Shown: positions 34,690 through 44,012, numbered from the stretch's first letter. The stretch is 64,000 bases of DNA from Wolbachia endosymbiont (group A) of Bibio marci (GCF_947251645.1 NZ_OX366364.1:992001-1056000), one strand, 5' to 3'. A program made the numbers and translations. The notes: generated by a model from the sequence alone, not told the origin.

Positions 34690-34799
34690 CCTGTTTTCTG
34701 ATATAGCTAAACTGACTTTGGGTCCTGGGTTGGTGGTCCTAATACGTAACAACAGTTTAGAATTTATAGGTAGCCTAAACCCACAACTGTACAAAGATT

Positions 34800-34918
34800 G
34801 CAATTTGAGTCCACCAGTAAGATGTCACCCCAGTGCTTGACACACAGCTGTACGAACATTGCAATTTGCAGGTAATTTGCGTAGTAAGTGGTGTCATGAA
34901 AGTAGCTGACACTGGAAT
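34800..34918. repeat. family-1 palindromic repeat before IS5 remnant
   Basis: CCCCAGTGCTTGACACACAGCTGTACGAACATTGCAATTTG...AGTAGCTGACACTGGAAT. The stretch 34831-34934 is repeated at 35852-35953, each time directly followed by an IS5-type end in the same place. Confidence 0.8.
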
Positions 34919-34963
34919 GGCTTTGTTGCATAGCAACGTAAGTTTTTTCCAGAGTAAATAATT

Positions 34964-35500
34964 TTATGCGACTATTTCAAATTTAGGCATACCAATTGCA
35001 GTAAATTTGTTCATTAAGTAGCATTTAATAAGTAGTTCCTTCTCTCTATTTGTCTCAGATTTATTCTTAAAACTAAACCCAAATATTCGCTTCAACCTTG
35101 AGAAAAATCCTTCAATATACGATCTTTTTCCGTAATTTACTTCTTCTTTCCATCTTTTTATACCATTCTCACCATGTAATTTCATTAACTGAATAGCGGC
35201 ATTTCTATCAAGCATATAATCCAATTTTGGATGCTCTGATGCGTTGTTTTTCAGAGGAATTTTCGTTTTTATGCCATATTGATTACACAGCTTATAGAGC
35301 TTTTTTCTATCATATGCCCTATCTGCATATAGTGCTTTTATAGCATATTTAACATCAAATTTCCCCAATGCTCCATAGTGATCAGAGTAAACGCCATTAC
35401 TGTATTTTGTAGCTATGACTTGTTTGCTCAACATTATGTGCAATTTTCTTACTTGTTTATAGCCGCGATACTCTCTATCTTTGCTATTTTCTTTGCTGGT
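34964..35500 (-). pseudogene. IS5-family transposase, C-terminal fragment
   Basis: About 180 codons of the C-terminal half (IKALYADRAYDRKKLY, KRSYIEGFFSRLKRIFGFSFKNKSE). The frame runs in from KENSKDREYRGYKQVRK and is cut at 35501 by the MITE insertion, so the N-terminal half with the first catalytic Asp is missing. Inactive. Confidence 0.88.
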
Positions 35501-35511
35501 ATCTGTTCAGG

Positions 35512-35781
35512 CAATGGCGTCAACTTAAGAGCCTTCATTAGCAAACCCTCCTATGGATTTTCTGAAAAGTTTTTGAGTATATTGTATTTTTAATTTGTAA
35601 AATAAGATTTTTTCCTTTCTGCACGTCTCGTCTAAAAAGGACACATTTTAAACTTTTTTGTTGAAATAAAATAGAAACAAAAGTGCTGTTTCTTGCACTC
35701 TTTGGATAATTTAATGATAAAAAATTTAGAGAGAAATTTTACACACAATCACTGATATTTTCCCTTAAGTTGACGCCATTG
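35512..35781. mobile_element. 270-bp MITE derived from the IS4-family element
   Basis: Inverted ends CAATG(G)CGTCAACTTAAG identical to the IS at 4025-5457. About 45 bases of its left end are joined to about 225 bases of its right end; the transposase gene is deleted. Flanked by a perfect 10-bp duplication TCTGTTCAGG (35502-35511, 35782-35791), inside the IS5 remnant. It must have been moved by a transposase supplied from elsewhere. Confidence 0.9.
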
Positions 35782-35814
35782 TCTGTTCAGGAGCATCGCA
35801 AATATTGAAGCAAA

Positions 35815-35939
35815 AGTGGTGTCATCCGAGTAGCCCCTTCTTTTGTCATCCCAGTGCGTGACACATAACTGTACGAACATTGCAATTTGCGGGCAATTTA
35901 CGTGGCAGGTGGTGTCATTCCAGTGCTTGACACTGGAAT
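35815..35939. repeat. family-1 palindromic repeat before IS copy C
   Basis: GGTGTCATCCGAGTAGCCCC, CATCCCAGTGCGTGACACATAACTGTACGAACATTGC, then GGTGTCATTCCAGTGCTTGACACTGGAAT, at which copy C is inserted. The repeat continues at 37029. Confidence 0.85.
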
Positions 35940-37028
35940 GGCTTTGTTGCATCGCACCTTATACTGGTAGTAATTTACGATAAATATCATGTAGCCATTT
36001 CAAATTTAGCCATACCAATTTCAGTAAATTGATTAAGCAAATAGCACTTAATCAGCAATTCTTTTTCGCGATTTACTTCGGATTTATTCCTAAAGCTGAA
36101 TCCAAATATTTGCTTTAATCTTGAGAAAAACCCTTCAATATAAGATCTTTTCCCATAATTTACTTCTTTTTTCCATTCTTTCACGCCATCTTCACCGTAT
36201 AACTTTATTAACCTAATAGCAGCATTTCTGTCAGACATATAATCTATTTCTGGATGTTCTGCCGCATTGTTTATTGGTGGAATTTTTGCCTTTATATCAT
36301 ATTCGTGACACAATTTGTAAAACTTGTGCCTATCATATGCCCTATCTGCATATAGTGCTTTTATGATATGCTGAAAATTAACTTCTTTAAGCAAATCGCA
36401 AGCTCCATAGTGATCAGAGTAGACACCGTTACTGTATTTTACAGCTATGGCTTTTTTGCTGTTTATATTCAACATTACATGCAATTTTCTTGTCTGTTCA
36501 TAGCCACGATATTTTCTGTTAGCGCTATTTTCCTTGCTGTGACCAGGGGTATTGTTGTAAATGCTGATACCTGTACTATCTATAGCAATTTCGATGTCTT
36601 CCATATTATTTTTATCAATTCTGCAATCATTGATCTTAATATTAAGTTTCTTAAACCTTCTTGATGCTTGTGAATAGCTGATAACTGCTAAATCTCTTCC
36701 TATTTGTTGCATATATCCTTTTATAAACCCCACCGTTTGTCTTAAACCAATTCTAAAAAGATTGACAATTATATGCACCAAAATCACAACTTTATCACTG
36801 TAAATATAGTTGCCGCCTTGCATTTTTGGACTATTTTCATACCAATTTTCTATGGCTTCATTGATATAATGAAAAATATTTCCTCTTTCCTGGAGAAATT
36901 TGTTATATTCATTTTGGTTACTGACTTTCATTTTCTGTGGCATATTTTTTCTTCAACAGTTAAATGGTTATTTATAATGAATTTTGTCAGTAGCCACCAG
37001 ATTTTTTCGGTTGCTATGCAACAAAGCC
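35940..37028 (-). mobile_element. IS5-family insertion sequence, copy C
   Basis: 1089 bp, 9-bp duplication CACTGGAAT at 35931-35939 and 37029-37037. Inserted in a family-1 repeat at the position equivalent to copies B and D. Confidence 0.95.
35987..36943 (-). CDS. IS5-family DDE transposase (copy C)
   Basis: Intact 318 residues; differs from copy A only by HIIKAL for HVIKAL as far as I can see. Catalytic landmarks as in the other copies. Confidence 0.95.
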   Translation of the reverse strand: MPQKMKVSNQNEYNKFLQERGNIFHYINEAIENWYENSPKMQGGNYIYSDKVVILVHIIVNLFRIGLRQTVGFIKGYMQQIGRDLAVISYSQASRRFKKLNIKINDCRIDKNNMEDIEIAIDSTGISIYNNTPGHSKENSANRKYRGYEQTRKLHVMLNINSKKAIAVKYSNGVYSDHYGACDLLKEVNFQHIIKALYADRAYDRHKFYKLCHEYDIKAKIPPINNAAEHPEIDYMSDRNAAIRLIKLYGEDGVKEWKKEVNYGKRSYIEGFFSRLKQIFGFSFRNKSEVNREKELLIKCYLLNQFTEIGMAKFEMAT

Positions 37029-37099
37029 CACTGGAATCCAGCTTTTGATCGAAAATGTTGTATAGTGCACAATCAATTTTTCTGGATCCAAGTAGTCAA

Positions 37100-38035
37100 G
37101 ATGCTAACTATGGATTAGCTGATGAAGAAAGTGTTGGAAATAGGAGGTTTTTTTCCGTTTTAAAGAATATGAAATAAGGGTGGAAAAAATGTGAACTAAA
37201 AAATTAATAGGAGATCTATGGCAGATATCTAATCTGTTTTTTAGGTAACCAAAGACGGTTTCAATGATAGATCTTTTTCTCAGAAAAATCTTCTCATTTA
37301 GCGAGATTAATACATTTTTCATACCTTTTTTTATCTTGGTCACAAGCTTGAGATTTCTATCAAAAAAATAGATCTTTTTTAATATAGCCTTTATCTCCAA
37401 ATAATAAACCCGCTAATTTTTTAGTCAGGTCTGGAACTGGTTTCCTATCGTCAACATTACCTTTTGTCAAAGTAACCCCTTACCTTTTTCATTGATTACC
37501 ATATGTAATTTGAAACCATAAAACCAACCATAAGTGCTTTTTCCTATCTCAGCAATTCCGGAAAAACTTTGTTTTTTGAGATTCTCTTTCTGTGACATAC
37601 TGCAATAGGTGTTGAATCAATATAGGAAATGCCTGTATTTTTTGCTTAACCATTGCAGCAGAATTGCTAAATACCATAAAACTCGCGGCTTTAACGCAAT
37701 GAACCTATCATATGAAGGCAGTGTTGGAAAGTCTGACTTATGTAATAACTTTAGATAGTATTGATAAAATGATTTAAAATTTTCATATCTAGATTGCTGA
37801 TATAGTAGAATTATTGTTATAATTTCAGAATACGTTATTTCTGGCACTCTGGTAGGTTTTTTGCCACTTGGCAGTAGTCTGCTTGCAAAATTTTCATCTA
37901 TTATTTTACAATAATCATCTACAAAACAGTGTTATATTCTTATTCATTGGGTAACCTCATATTATCGCTAAAATACTGGAGTTTACCCTCTTTTTCCCTC
38001 CTCTCTTACTATTTTTCTAATCCATAATTAGCGTC
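37100..38035 (-). mobile_element. degenerate IS982-family insertion sequence
   Basis: Inverted ends GATGCTAACTATGGATTAG (37100-37118) and the complement of GACGCTAATTATGGATTAG (38017-38035). Two transposase fragments in different frames: N-terminal 37847-37617 (TYSEIITIILLYQQSRYENFKSFY) and C-terminal 37400-37104 (FLRKRSIIETVFGYLKNRLDI, with the catalytic Glu), separated by stops. About 936 bp, the right size for IS982. Inactive. Confidence 0.85.
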
Positions 38036-38059
38036 TAAAATACATAAAAGCTTTAGGCA

Positions 38060-38615
38060 AAAATTATAACATCAAAACAGTGGAAAGTGTTATGCAGGAA
38101 AATGGTATTCAAGCCCAACTTAGACGAAGGTTTAAGGTTAAAAAACGGCAAACAGACAATAGAGTTATAGCTCCGAACATATTGGATCAAAAATTCACTA
38201 CTGATCAGCCAAATAAAGTGTGGGATTACTTACATAAAAACCAAGGGAGGCTGTTGGCAGCAATAATTCTCACGCATGGTAGTTAATGAGTAATACAATA
38301 ATTAATTGTGAATTCTTTGCTTATGGCTGTTAACAAACGCAAACCCCCTGAAAATCTACTGTTACATAGCGATCAAGGCTCACAATATACTTCAAAGAAT
38401 TATCAATATCTACTGGGTATAAAGAATATTGTATCTAGCATGAGTCATAAAGGTTGTTGTTATTGTTGCAGAAAAGCTCACTAAAAAGGGAGCTGCTTAT
38501 TGATACTTCTCGCTCAACAAACTAGAACTGCCATATTTGAATACATAGAAATTTTTACAATAAATAGCGTAGGCATTCTGCTATTAATTATTGCATTCCT
38601 GAACATTTTGATTCA
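38060..38615 (+). pseudogene. IS3-family OrfB transposase remnant
   Basis: Reads MQENGIQAQLRRRFKVKKR, then NILDQKFTTDQPNKVW, then after frame changes LLLHSDQGSQYTSKNYQYLL (catalytic Asp region) and near 38540-38610 IFEYIEIF...RRHSAINY, the OrfB C-terminal signature. Several stops. OrfA and the element ends were not found. Confidence 0.8.
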
Positions 38616-38665
38616 TCGTTCTTTTTGTAAAAAATTTTCTTAACTTTCTCTCTACTTTTTCTCCT

Positions 38666-39620
38666 ATGATTGTTGTCCAATAAAAAATTCAAATTTTGTG
38701 AAATCTTTAAAAACCCAATCATTTTTAAGAGTATAGAAAATAGTTGTAAGAAATTTCCTGGCAGTAGCAATAATAGCCTTAGCAGAACCACGCTTTTTTT
38801 TTACATAAGCTGTTCAGATAAGCGTATAGCAACTCAAGTACACTGCACTAAAGAATATCACGTTTGTTCCGATCGTGCACTGTTGATTAGATTGAGAAAC
38901 TCGTGGCACAATTCCAAAATATGCAGTAAGTTTCTCAGGCCTATGAAAATCATTAATGTCTCCAATTGTTGCAATAAAAATAGCTGCAGAAATTGGGCCA
39001 ATTCCTTTTATGCTGATAAGGTTCAGGAAGCTGTTTGGCAAAAGCTATAATTTCCCTCTCAAGTTTTTTAAGATTTCCCGAATAGCTTCCAAATGATAGC
39101 TAATTACTTCAATTTCAACCTTTTCTAAAGGATCCCAAGTATACTTTCCAATAGCACCCACCTTAGTTGTAAGTGCTTCCTTTTTAATTTTTATCCCATG
39201 GTAATTAAAAAGACCATGCATTTTATTGATTAAAGATACCCGTAACTGGTCTCTTGTTTGAAGAAGAGAAGCTAACTGCTTGCATTGTTTGCTTTGCTTC
39301 AGGCAACATACCTTTGCTTAGAAAAAAAGCAATAGCTCGCGCATCGTGCTTGTCCGTTTTGTTCACAGAGCAACGAACAACTTCAAACTGTCCAGGAGAC
39401 CACGCTCTTAACATAAGGTGACACTGCGTCATAAAAAAAACAGCTATTGCCTGTTAGCTATTTCATCTGTTTCTTGAAGATTTCTGATAAAATTATTTAA
39501 GTCTTTTAAGCGAAACGTTTGAATATACTCCGATTTTCCTTCTTGCAAGTAACAAACAGTAAAACTATTGGTATAATGCCTATGTGACGCATATTTTTCC
39601 TCCAATTGCACATTTCAATA
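38666..39620 (-). pseudogene. IS110-family transposase remnant
   Basis: From 39600 leftwards the fragments read SEYIQTFRLKDLNNF, CSVNKTDKHDARAIAFFLSKG (DEDD domain), then 39041-38814 ISIKGIGPISAAIFIATIGDINDF...LTAYFGIVPRV (Transposase_20 domain) and finally KRGSAKAIIATARKFLTTIFYTLKN to a stop near 38666. Several frame changes; inactive. Ends of the element are not recognisable. The stretch 39621-39900 shows nothing I can name. Confidence 0.82.
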
Positions 39621-39901
39621 TATCAGAGTACTGGTTGGTCCAAACTCCTATACGAGGTCATCACATTTTGTGAGCCTCACCGGTGGCAGAATCTGAGTAA
39701 CGAGGTCTTCTTTCATATACTTTATACAAGAACACTCAGAAAAAGTGCCAACCTGCCACCTATCCACTCTGAAAAGTGATTATCTTCTCTTGCTTCCAAC
39801 CAAGCAATACCTAATTCATACCTTCTGGGTAAGGTCACAGAATTTTTTACTGGAAATCTTAATTTTGTTTTAGCAATAAATCAACTTAAGGTCATAATAT
39901 C

Positions 39902-39930
39902 TTGACATTTATTTAATGTTGCTATATAAT
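39902..39930 (+). promoter_or_regulatory. consensus sigma-70 promoter of tmRNA
   Basis: Perfect TTGACA (39902-39907), 17-base spacer, perfect TATAAT (39925-39930). Predicted transcript start about 39937, just before the tmRNA acceptor piece. Confidence 0.8.
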
Positions 39931-39936
39931 AGCTAT

Positions 39937-40235
39937 GTATATTTTGTGTACTATAGCAATAAAATTACCTTGTAATAGGTGTATTGGACCCGAGGGCAGT
40001 ACTCGGCGCCTCCACCATGTTTTTTAATTTATATGGGGGCGAATAAGGATCGACATGCATAGTAAAGATGGTAGCTTTGCTCGGTTAGACACCACCGCTA
40101 AGAGTTCATAATTTAAATGCAAACGATAATTTTGCTGCTGAAGACGATGTTGCAATAGCTGCTTAATTTAAGCACTATAACTTCATTGCTATAAGCACGG
40201 TTTAGGGAACGCCGGGTAACAGAAGTTCCCCAAAA
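39937..40235 (+). ncRNA. ssrA: transfer-messenger RNA, circularly permuted two-piece form
   Basis: Rescues stalled ribosomes and adds a degradation tag. The 3' acceptor piece comes first: T arm CCGAG-GGCAGTA-CTCGG and CGCCTCCACCA ending at 40017. After a 17-base spacer (40018-40034) the 5' piece begins GGGGGCGAATAAGGATCGAC; its first seven bases pair with CGCCTCC (one G-U). The tag frame, 40119-40166, encodes ANDNFAAEDDVAIAA then TAA. This permuted order with a processed loop is the known alphaproteobacterial form. A GGGAAC...GTTCCC stem follows near 40206-40231. Outer ends are approximate. Confidence 0.93.
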
Positions 40236-40256
40236 ATTTACGTATGTGGAAGTTAT

Positions 40257-40694
40257 ATGGAGCAAACAGATTACAAAAAATTGCTTAATTCTGCCAAGTT
40301 TCAAGTTATCAAAAAGACTTTAGATGTTATATCAGGTAATGGTTTTATCCCTCATTTAGAAATATTATTTTTCACATATTTTAATGGTGTGACCATGCCA
40401 GATCGTTTGAAAAAGTCATACCCCACTCAAATGCTTATTATATTACAGCATCAATTCTATGATTTAAAAGTTTCTGAGGATAAATTTAGCGTCAGTTTGA
40501 GTTTTCAAGGAAAACAAGAGCGAATTACTATACCGTTTTTTGCTATTAGTGAGTTTCGTGATAAAATTTCAGGAGATGTTTTAATATTTGACAAAATCAG
40601 TATCGATTCTGATAAAGAATACAAAAGTGAAAAATGTACTGAAAAATTATCAAACGGTAGTATTATATCCATAGATCAACTGCGTGATAAATAG
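40257..40694 (+). CDS. sspB: ClpXP adaptor SspB (alphaproteobacterial type)
   Basis: Binds the N-terminal part of the ssrA tag and tethers the substrate to ClpX. 145 residues: HLEILFFTYFNGVTMPDRLKKSYP, then MLIILQHQFYDLKVSEDKFSVSLSF and ITIPFFAISEFRD, the peptide-binding fold of alpha-SspB; an acidic variable tail (about 40 residues) ends in a possible ClpX-docking segment (SIISIDQLRDK). GGAAG lies six bases before the ATG, and the gene starts about 20 bases after the tmRNA, so both probably share the promoter at 39902. Surrounded by dead IS elements yet intact. Confidence 0.9.
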   Translation: MEQTDYKKLLNSAKFQVIKKTLDVISGNGFIPHLEILFFTYFNGVTMPDRLKKSYPTQMLIILQHQFYDLKVSEDKFSVSLSFQGKQERITIPFFAISEFRDKISGDVLIFDKISIDSDKEYKSEKCTEKLSNGSIISIDQLRDK

Positions 40695-40799
40695 TTACTC
40701 ATAAGAGGCTTAAAAGTCTTTTCTCTCGCTTTGACAAAACCTCTGAAGTTTTTATGGGCTTTTTAAATTTCGTGTAGGCTCTCATTTGGCTTCTCTCAA

Positions 40800-40945
40800 A
40801 TTTTGTCCACAGAGTCTAGCGAATAGTCTATTTTAGTCAACCACTTCAAAGGTTCTTCTTTGAACGTTTCTACTACATCTTTTAAAGAAAAAGAAACTGG
40901 CTGAACACTCTGCAAATACCCTTCAGGCTTGCTCGACTCTATTGT
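40800..40945 (-). pseudogene. 3' fragment of an unidentified gene
   Basis: On the minus strand an open frame of 48 codons reads YLQSVQPVSFSLKDVVETF, then EEPLKWLTKIDYSLDSVDKI and a stop near 40805, with no start and an upstream break in repeat-like DNA. Composition is protein-like. I do not recognise the parent gene. The rest of 40695-41084 is AT-rich and ends in a family-2 repeat (41020-41084). Confidence 0.4.
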
Positions 40946-41084
40946 TATATATCACCAAAAAAAGAGCTCTCAAACCTATATCAAAATGGCCATAGAGGAA
41001 TTCATACCATCTTTGTTTCATTCTATAGCTAAACTGACTTAGATTTACCGACAATTTGAAAAACGACAAATTCGTCATTCCGCT

Positions 41085-41974
41085 ACTATAGTATTTCCTA
41101 AAACAAATGATAAAGGTATAATATGGAATTAATGAAATATGAGGTAAGTAATGGCATACAGTGTAGACTTAAGGGAGAAAGCTATCTCTTTGGTGGAAAG
41201 AGGGAAGTCAAAATCTGAAGTAGCAGATCTTCTAGAAATAGGAATTGCAACCTTGTACAGATGGCTGAAAAAGAAAGGAAACGGTGAAAGCCTGGAGGCA
41301 GGAAAGAATGGAAGTTTTATTCGAAAAATAGATCCAGAAGTACTCAAAGAATATGTCAAAAAACACCCAGCTAGCAGAAATGAAACAAAATCTAGGATTT
41401 GGAATAAATTCAATTTGGTATAGGTTAAAACAGCTAAAAATAACCTTAAAAAAAAGTCACAGAACGTAGTCAAGAAGATAGGCAGCGCTTTACCGATAAA
41501 ATCTCAAAAATAGACCACTCTAGCATTTTATATATAGATGAAGCAGGAGTTGATAATAGATTATACCGAGAATATGGACGAGCTCCAAAAGGAGAAAAAA
41601 TATATGCTCTGGAAAAAAGCGAGAGAGAGTAAGTATAATAGGCGGATGAGAAGTTCATTGCACCAATAACTTTCACGGGAGAAAGAAGTATTTAATGCGT
41701 GAGATATTACTGCCACAGTTAAAGCGTGGTACAACTATAGTTATGGATAATGCTATATTTCATAAGACTCCTAAAACAAAGTCATTAATAGAGTCTTTTG
41801 GCTGTCATTTGTTGTACCTTCCAGCATATTTACCAGATTTGAATCCTATAGAATACTATTGGCATACCATCAAAAGTCGCCTCAGACCTCTAATGCACCA
41901 CTATACAGACTTGCAGCTTTTAGTTGGTAATACCATAATGGAAATTTATCATTCATTTTAGAAACTACTATAGT
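41085..41974 (+). mobile_element. degenerate IS630-family insertion sequence
   Basis: Ends ACTATAGTA and its complement, with further imperfect inverted match (CTAAAACAAATGATA / TATCATTCATTTTAG). Inserted in a family-2 palindromic repeat, whose halves lie at 41070-41084 and 41975-42012. Boundaries good to a few bases. Confidence 0.82.
41151..41961 (+). pseudogene. IS630-family transposase, frameshifted
   Basis: Start MAYSVDLREKAISLVERGKS with a helix-turn-helix (EVADLLEIGIATLYRWLKK) runs to about 41423; a middle part in other frames contains ILYIDEAGVDNRLYREYGRAPKG; the end, 41695-41961, has TIVMDNAIFHKTPKTKSLIE and LPDLNPIEYYWHTIKSRLR with the last catalytic Asp and Glu. Frame changes and stops near 41420 and 41630-41695 make it inactive. 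Confidence 0.85.
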
Positions 41975-42070
41975 TAGCAGAATCTATGCCGAGATACCGC
42001 GGCGGTATGACGTAGAGCTGTACTAGCTATAGAAAATTTCTATGGTCAAACCTTCAGTTAGAAAAAACAA

Positions 42071-42103
42071 AAAAGGATGTTACTCGTTGAGTAACATCCT
42101 TTT
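42071..42103 (-). terminator. rho-independent terminator after the 578-codon gene
   Basis: Perfect 14-base stem AAAGGATGTTACTC / GAGTAACATCCTTT around a short loop. On the minus strand it is followed by TTTTTTGTTTTTT. It lies about 20 bases past the stop of the gene at 42125, which it should terminate. Confidence 0.85.
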
Positions 42104-42124
42104 AGAGAAAGTAAGTAGTTTTAT

Positions 42125-43849
42125 TTATTTCGTTTTCACACTTGCAGGATGATGAACGCTATTTTCACCTACTTTCGTAGAAGGCTGTCCCACCAGTTTA
42201 TTCAGATAATCTGTCTTTTTTAAGTCAGCTTGGGTTTTTGCCTTGCCATCTTCGTTAGTAAACATTGTGTGTGTTGGAGAGGAAGTTGGTGAATTGAATC
42301 CACTATCAGAACCATTACGATTACTCAAAGAACCCTGTGTAGATTCAGTTTTAGCACTTGAACTAAATTCTTCTAAGTTTTTCTCCATTGCTGCCACCAT
42401 TCCATCATTTAAAGAGTTCAGAGAGGGAATTCCAGGCACCTTTGGTGGATCAACTGGAGTAAGCTTAGGAGAACTACCACCTAAGCTACTAGATGAACTG
42501 CTTCTTCTAAGACGATTAGGATCTACTGTTACAAAGTCCTGAGAATCTGAATCAGAGACAGTAGCAGTACTTTCAGTTCCTATAGAATTTAGTGAATTGC
42601 TTCTTGGTAGCTTCGGTTGAGCAACAGATAACGTGTCTGATTCAGAAAGAACTTGATATTTAACGTCAGTAGTTTCTTTCGGTGCTTTTTTACCCCCAAG
42701 CCATGATGGCATTTTTTCTCTAAATGAAGAAGGTGCTTTTACTTCTTTATGCTCCGCAGGATTTAACAATTCCGCTTCGCTGCTAGCAGTACTTTCAGTT
42801 CTTACAGAGTCTAGTGAACTGCTTTTTGACAAGCTGCTAGTTGATTGTGTAGAGTCTTTTCTTCCCAGTGAAAAGACTGGTGAGAATGAAGAAGACTTAC
42901 TAGCTTTTCTTTCTTCTGCGTCTTTTGCGTTGTTACGCCCCACAGATTGATAAAATTCGTATTCTCTTTTACATTCTCCAATAATCCTCTTAATTTTATC
43001 GTGATGTTCAGAGAAAATTTCATAAAGATTGTTATTATCTTTAGATAATAAATTTTGCAACTTCTTAGCGTCCAATTTATTGACAAAATCTACTTGCTGT
43101 TTCAACCGGTTGACCAACTGGTCCTTTTTGACACTTTGTTGACCATCAACAGAATAAGCTTTCTCTAATATTTTTTCTCCCAACTTAGAAAATATTTCCT
43201 TAGTTAAAGCAGAGTTATTCACGGCTTTGTCTTCAAGAACTTCCTTAATAAACATCTCCTTTACACTATTGAAATTCCTTGTTTTTTCTTCTGTTTTCAA
43301 AACAACAGTTTGACCTTCGTTACCTATTGAATATGGGATGGCATCCAAATTAGACATGCTCGCACCACCATTACTCATCTTTCTCCCAAATTTTTGAATG
43401 CCATCCCCCATTGCTCTTAATGCAAAACTAGTTCCCTCTCTTGTTGCCTGTCCCACAGAACTTACAGCTTCTTTTACTGAGTCCCTAGCATGCACAGCAC
43501 CACCTCTAATTTCTCTTCCAATATCTTTCACCCCTTCAACTGTTTTTCCTGCTGACCATTTGAGCCCTTTGAATGTGTATTCAACTGCTTTATAAGCAAA
43601 AAATAGAGTTAGGGCAACTATTGCACCTGGTACAGCAAGTGGTAAGGCAACTGCCACAATTGGAAGTGCTGAAGCAAATATCGCACCTGCTACACTTACT
43701 GCTAATATTTTTTCCTTTGAAGACAAATCAGAAGAGAATCTATCAAACATGTTGCTCTCTTTATTCTCAAATAACTTACTAAAAGTTCCAGCAAATATAC
43801 TTTGTTGCTTCCCCTTAGAAACTAAATTTGTTTGTTTATCAGGTAACAT
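42125..43849 (-). CDS. effector-like membrane protein with Ser-rich C-terminal half
   Basis: About 574 residues. Residues 45-90 form two membrane helices (ILAVSVAGAIFASALP, VPGAIVALTLFFAYKAV); 90-330 is helical and charged; from 330 on it is Ser/Thr-rich with two related units, SSLDSVRTESTAS and NSLNSIGTESTAT, and DSGFNSPTSSPT near the end. No known catalytic motif. ATG at 43849 has GAGG seven bases upstream and is preferred to GTG 43861. Style (membrane hairpin plus long disordered tail) fits Wolbachia secreted-effector candidates, but that is inference. Ends in a strong terminator. Confidence 0.7.
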   Translation of the reverse strand: MLPDKQTNLVSKGKQQSIFAGTFSKLFENKESNMFDRFSSDLSSKEKILAVSVAGAIFASALPIVAVALPLAVPGAIVALTLFFAYKAVEYTFKGLKWSAGKTVEGVKDIGREIRGGAVHARDSVKEAVSSVGQATREGTSFALRAMGDGIQKFGRKMSNGGASMSNLDAIPYSIGNEGQTVVLKTEEKTRNFNSVKEMFIKEVLEDKAVNNSALTKEIFSKLGEKILEKAYSVDGQQSVKKDQLVNRLKQQVDFVNKLDAKKLQNLLSKDNNNLYEIFSEHHDKIKRIIGECKREYEFYQSVGRNNAKDAEERKASKSSSFSPVFSLGRKDSTQSTSSLSKSSSLDSVRTESTASSEAELLNPAEHKEVKAPSSFREKMPSWLGGKKAPKETTDVKYQVLSESDTLSVAQPKLPRSNSLNSIGTESTATVSDSDSQDFVTVDPNRLRRSSSSSSLGGSSPKLTPVDPPKVPGIPSLNSLNDGMVAAMEKNLEEFSSSAKTESTQGSLSNRNGSDSGFNSPTSSPTHTMFTNEDGKAKTQADLKKTDYLNKLVGQPSTKVGENSVHHPASVKTK

Positions 43850-44012
43850 TTTAAACCTCACTATTAATTAAATATATTATATTGTACACCTTCGATTCTT
43901 AAGTTAGTGTTAATTTGGCTGCCAGTATTTATTTGTCTTTGAATAATTCTGCTTGACATGTTTTTCGGAAGCGTAGAAAATTAGGTTAAGGGCTCTTCGA
44001 GCTAGAGTATTT

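Larger units (their letters stand above)
34919..35810 (-). mobile_element. diverged IS5-family remnant, 3' half of element
   Basis: Left end GGCTTTGTTGCATAGCAACG at 34919, preceded by CACTGGAAT. Sequence is a diverged relative of copies A-D. It is interrupted by an IS4-derived MITE (35512-35781) and resumes for about 20 bases (AGCATCGCAAATATTGAAGC aligns to the transposase gene of copy D) before it is lost; the other end is absent. Confidence 0.85.
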
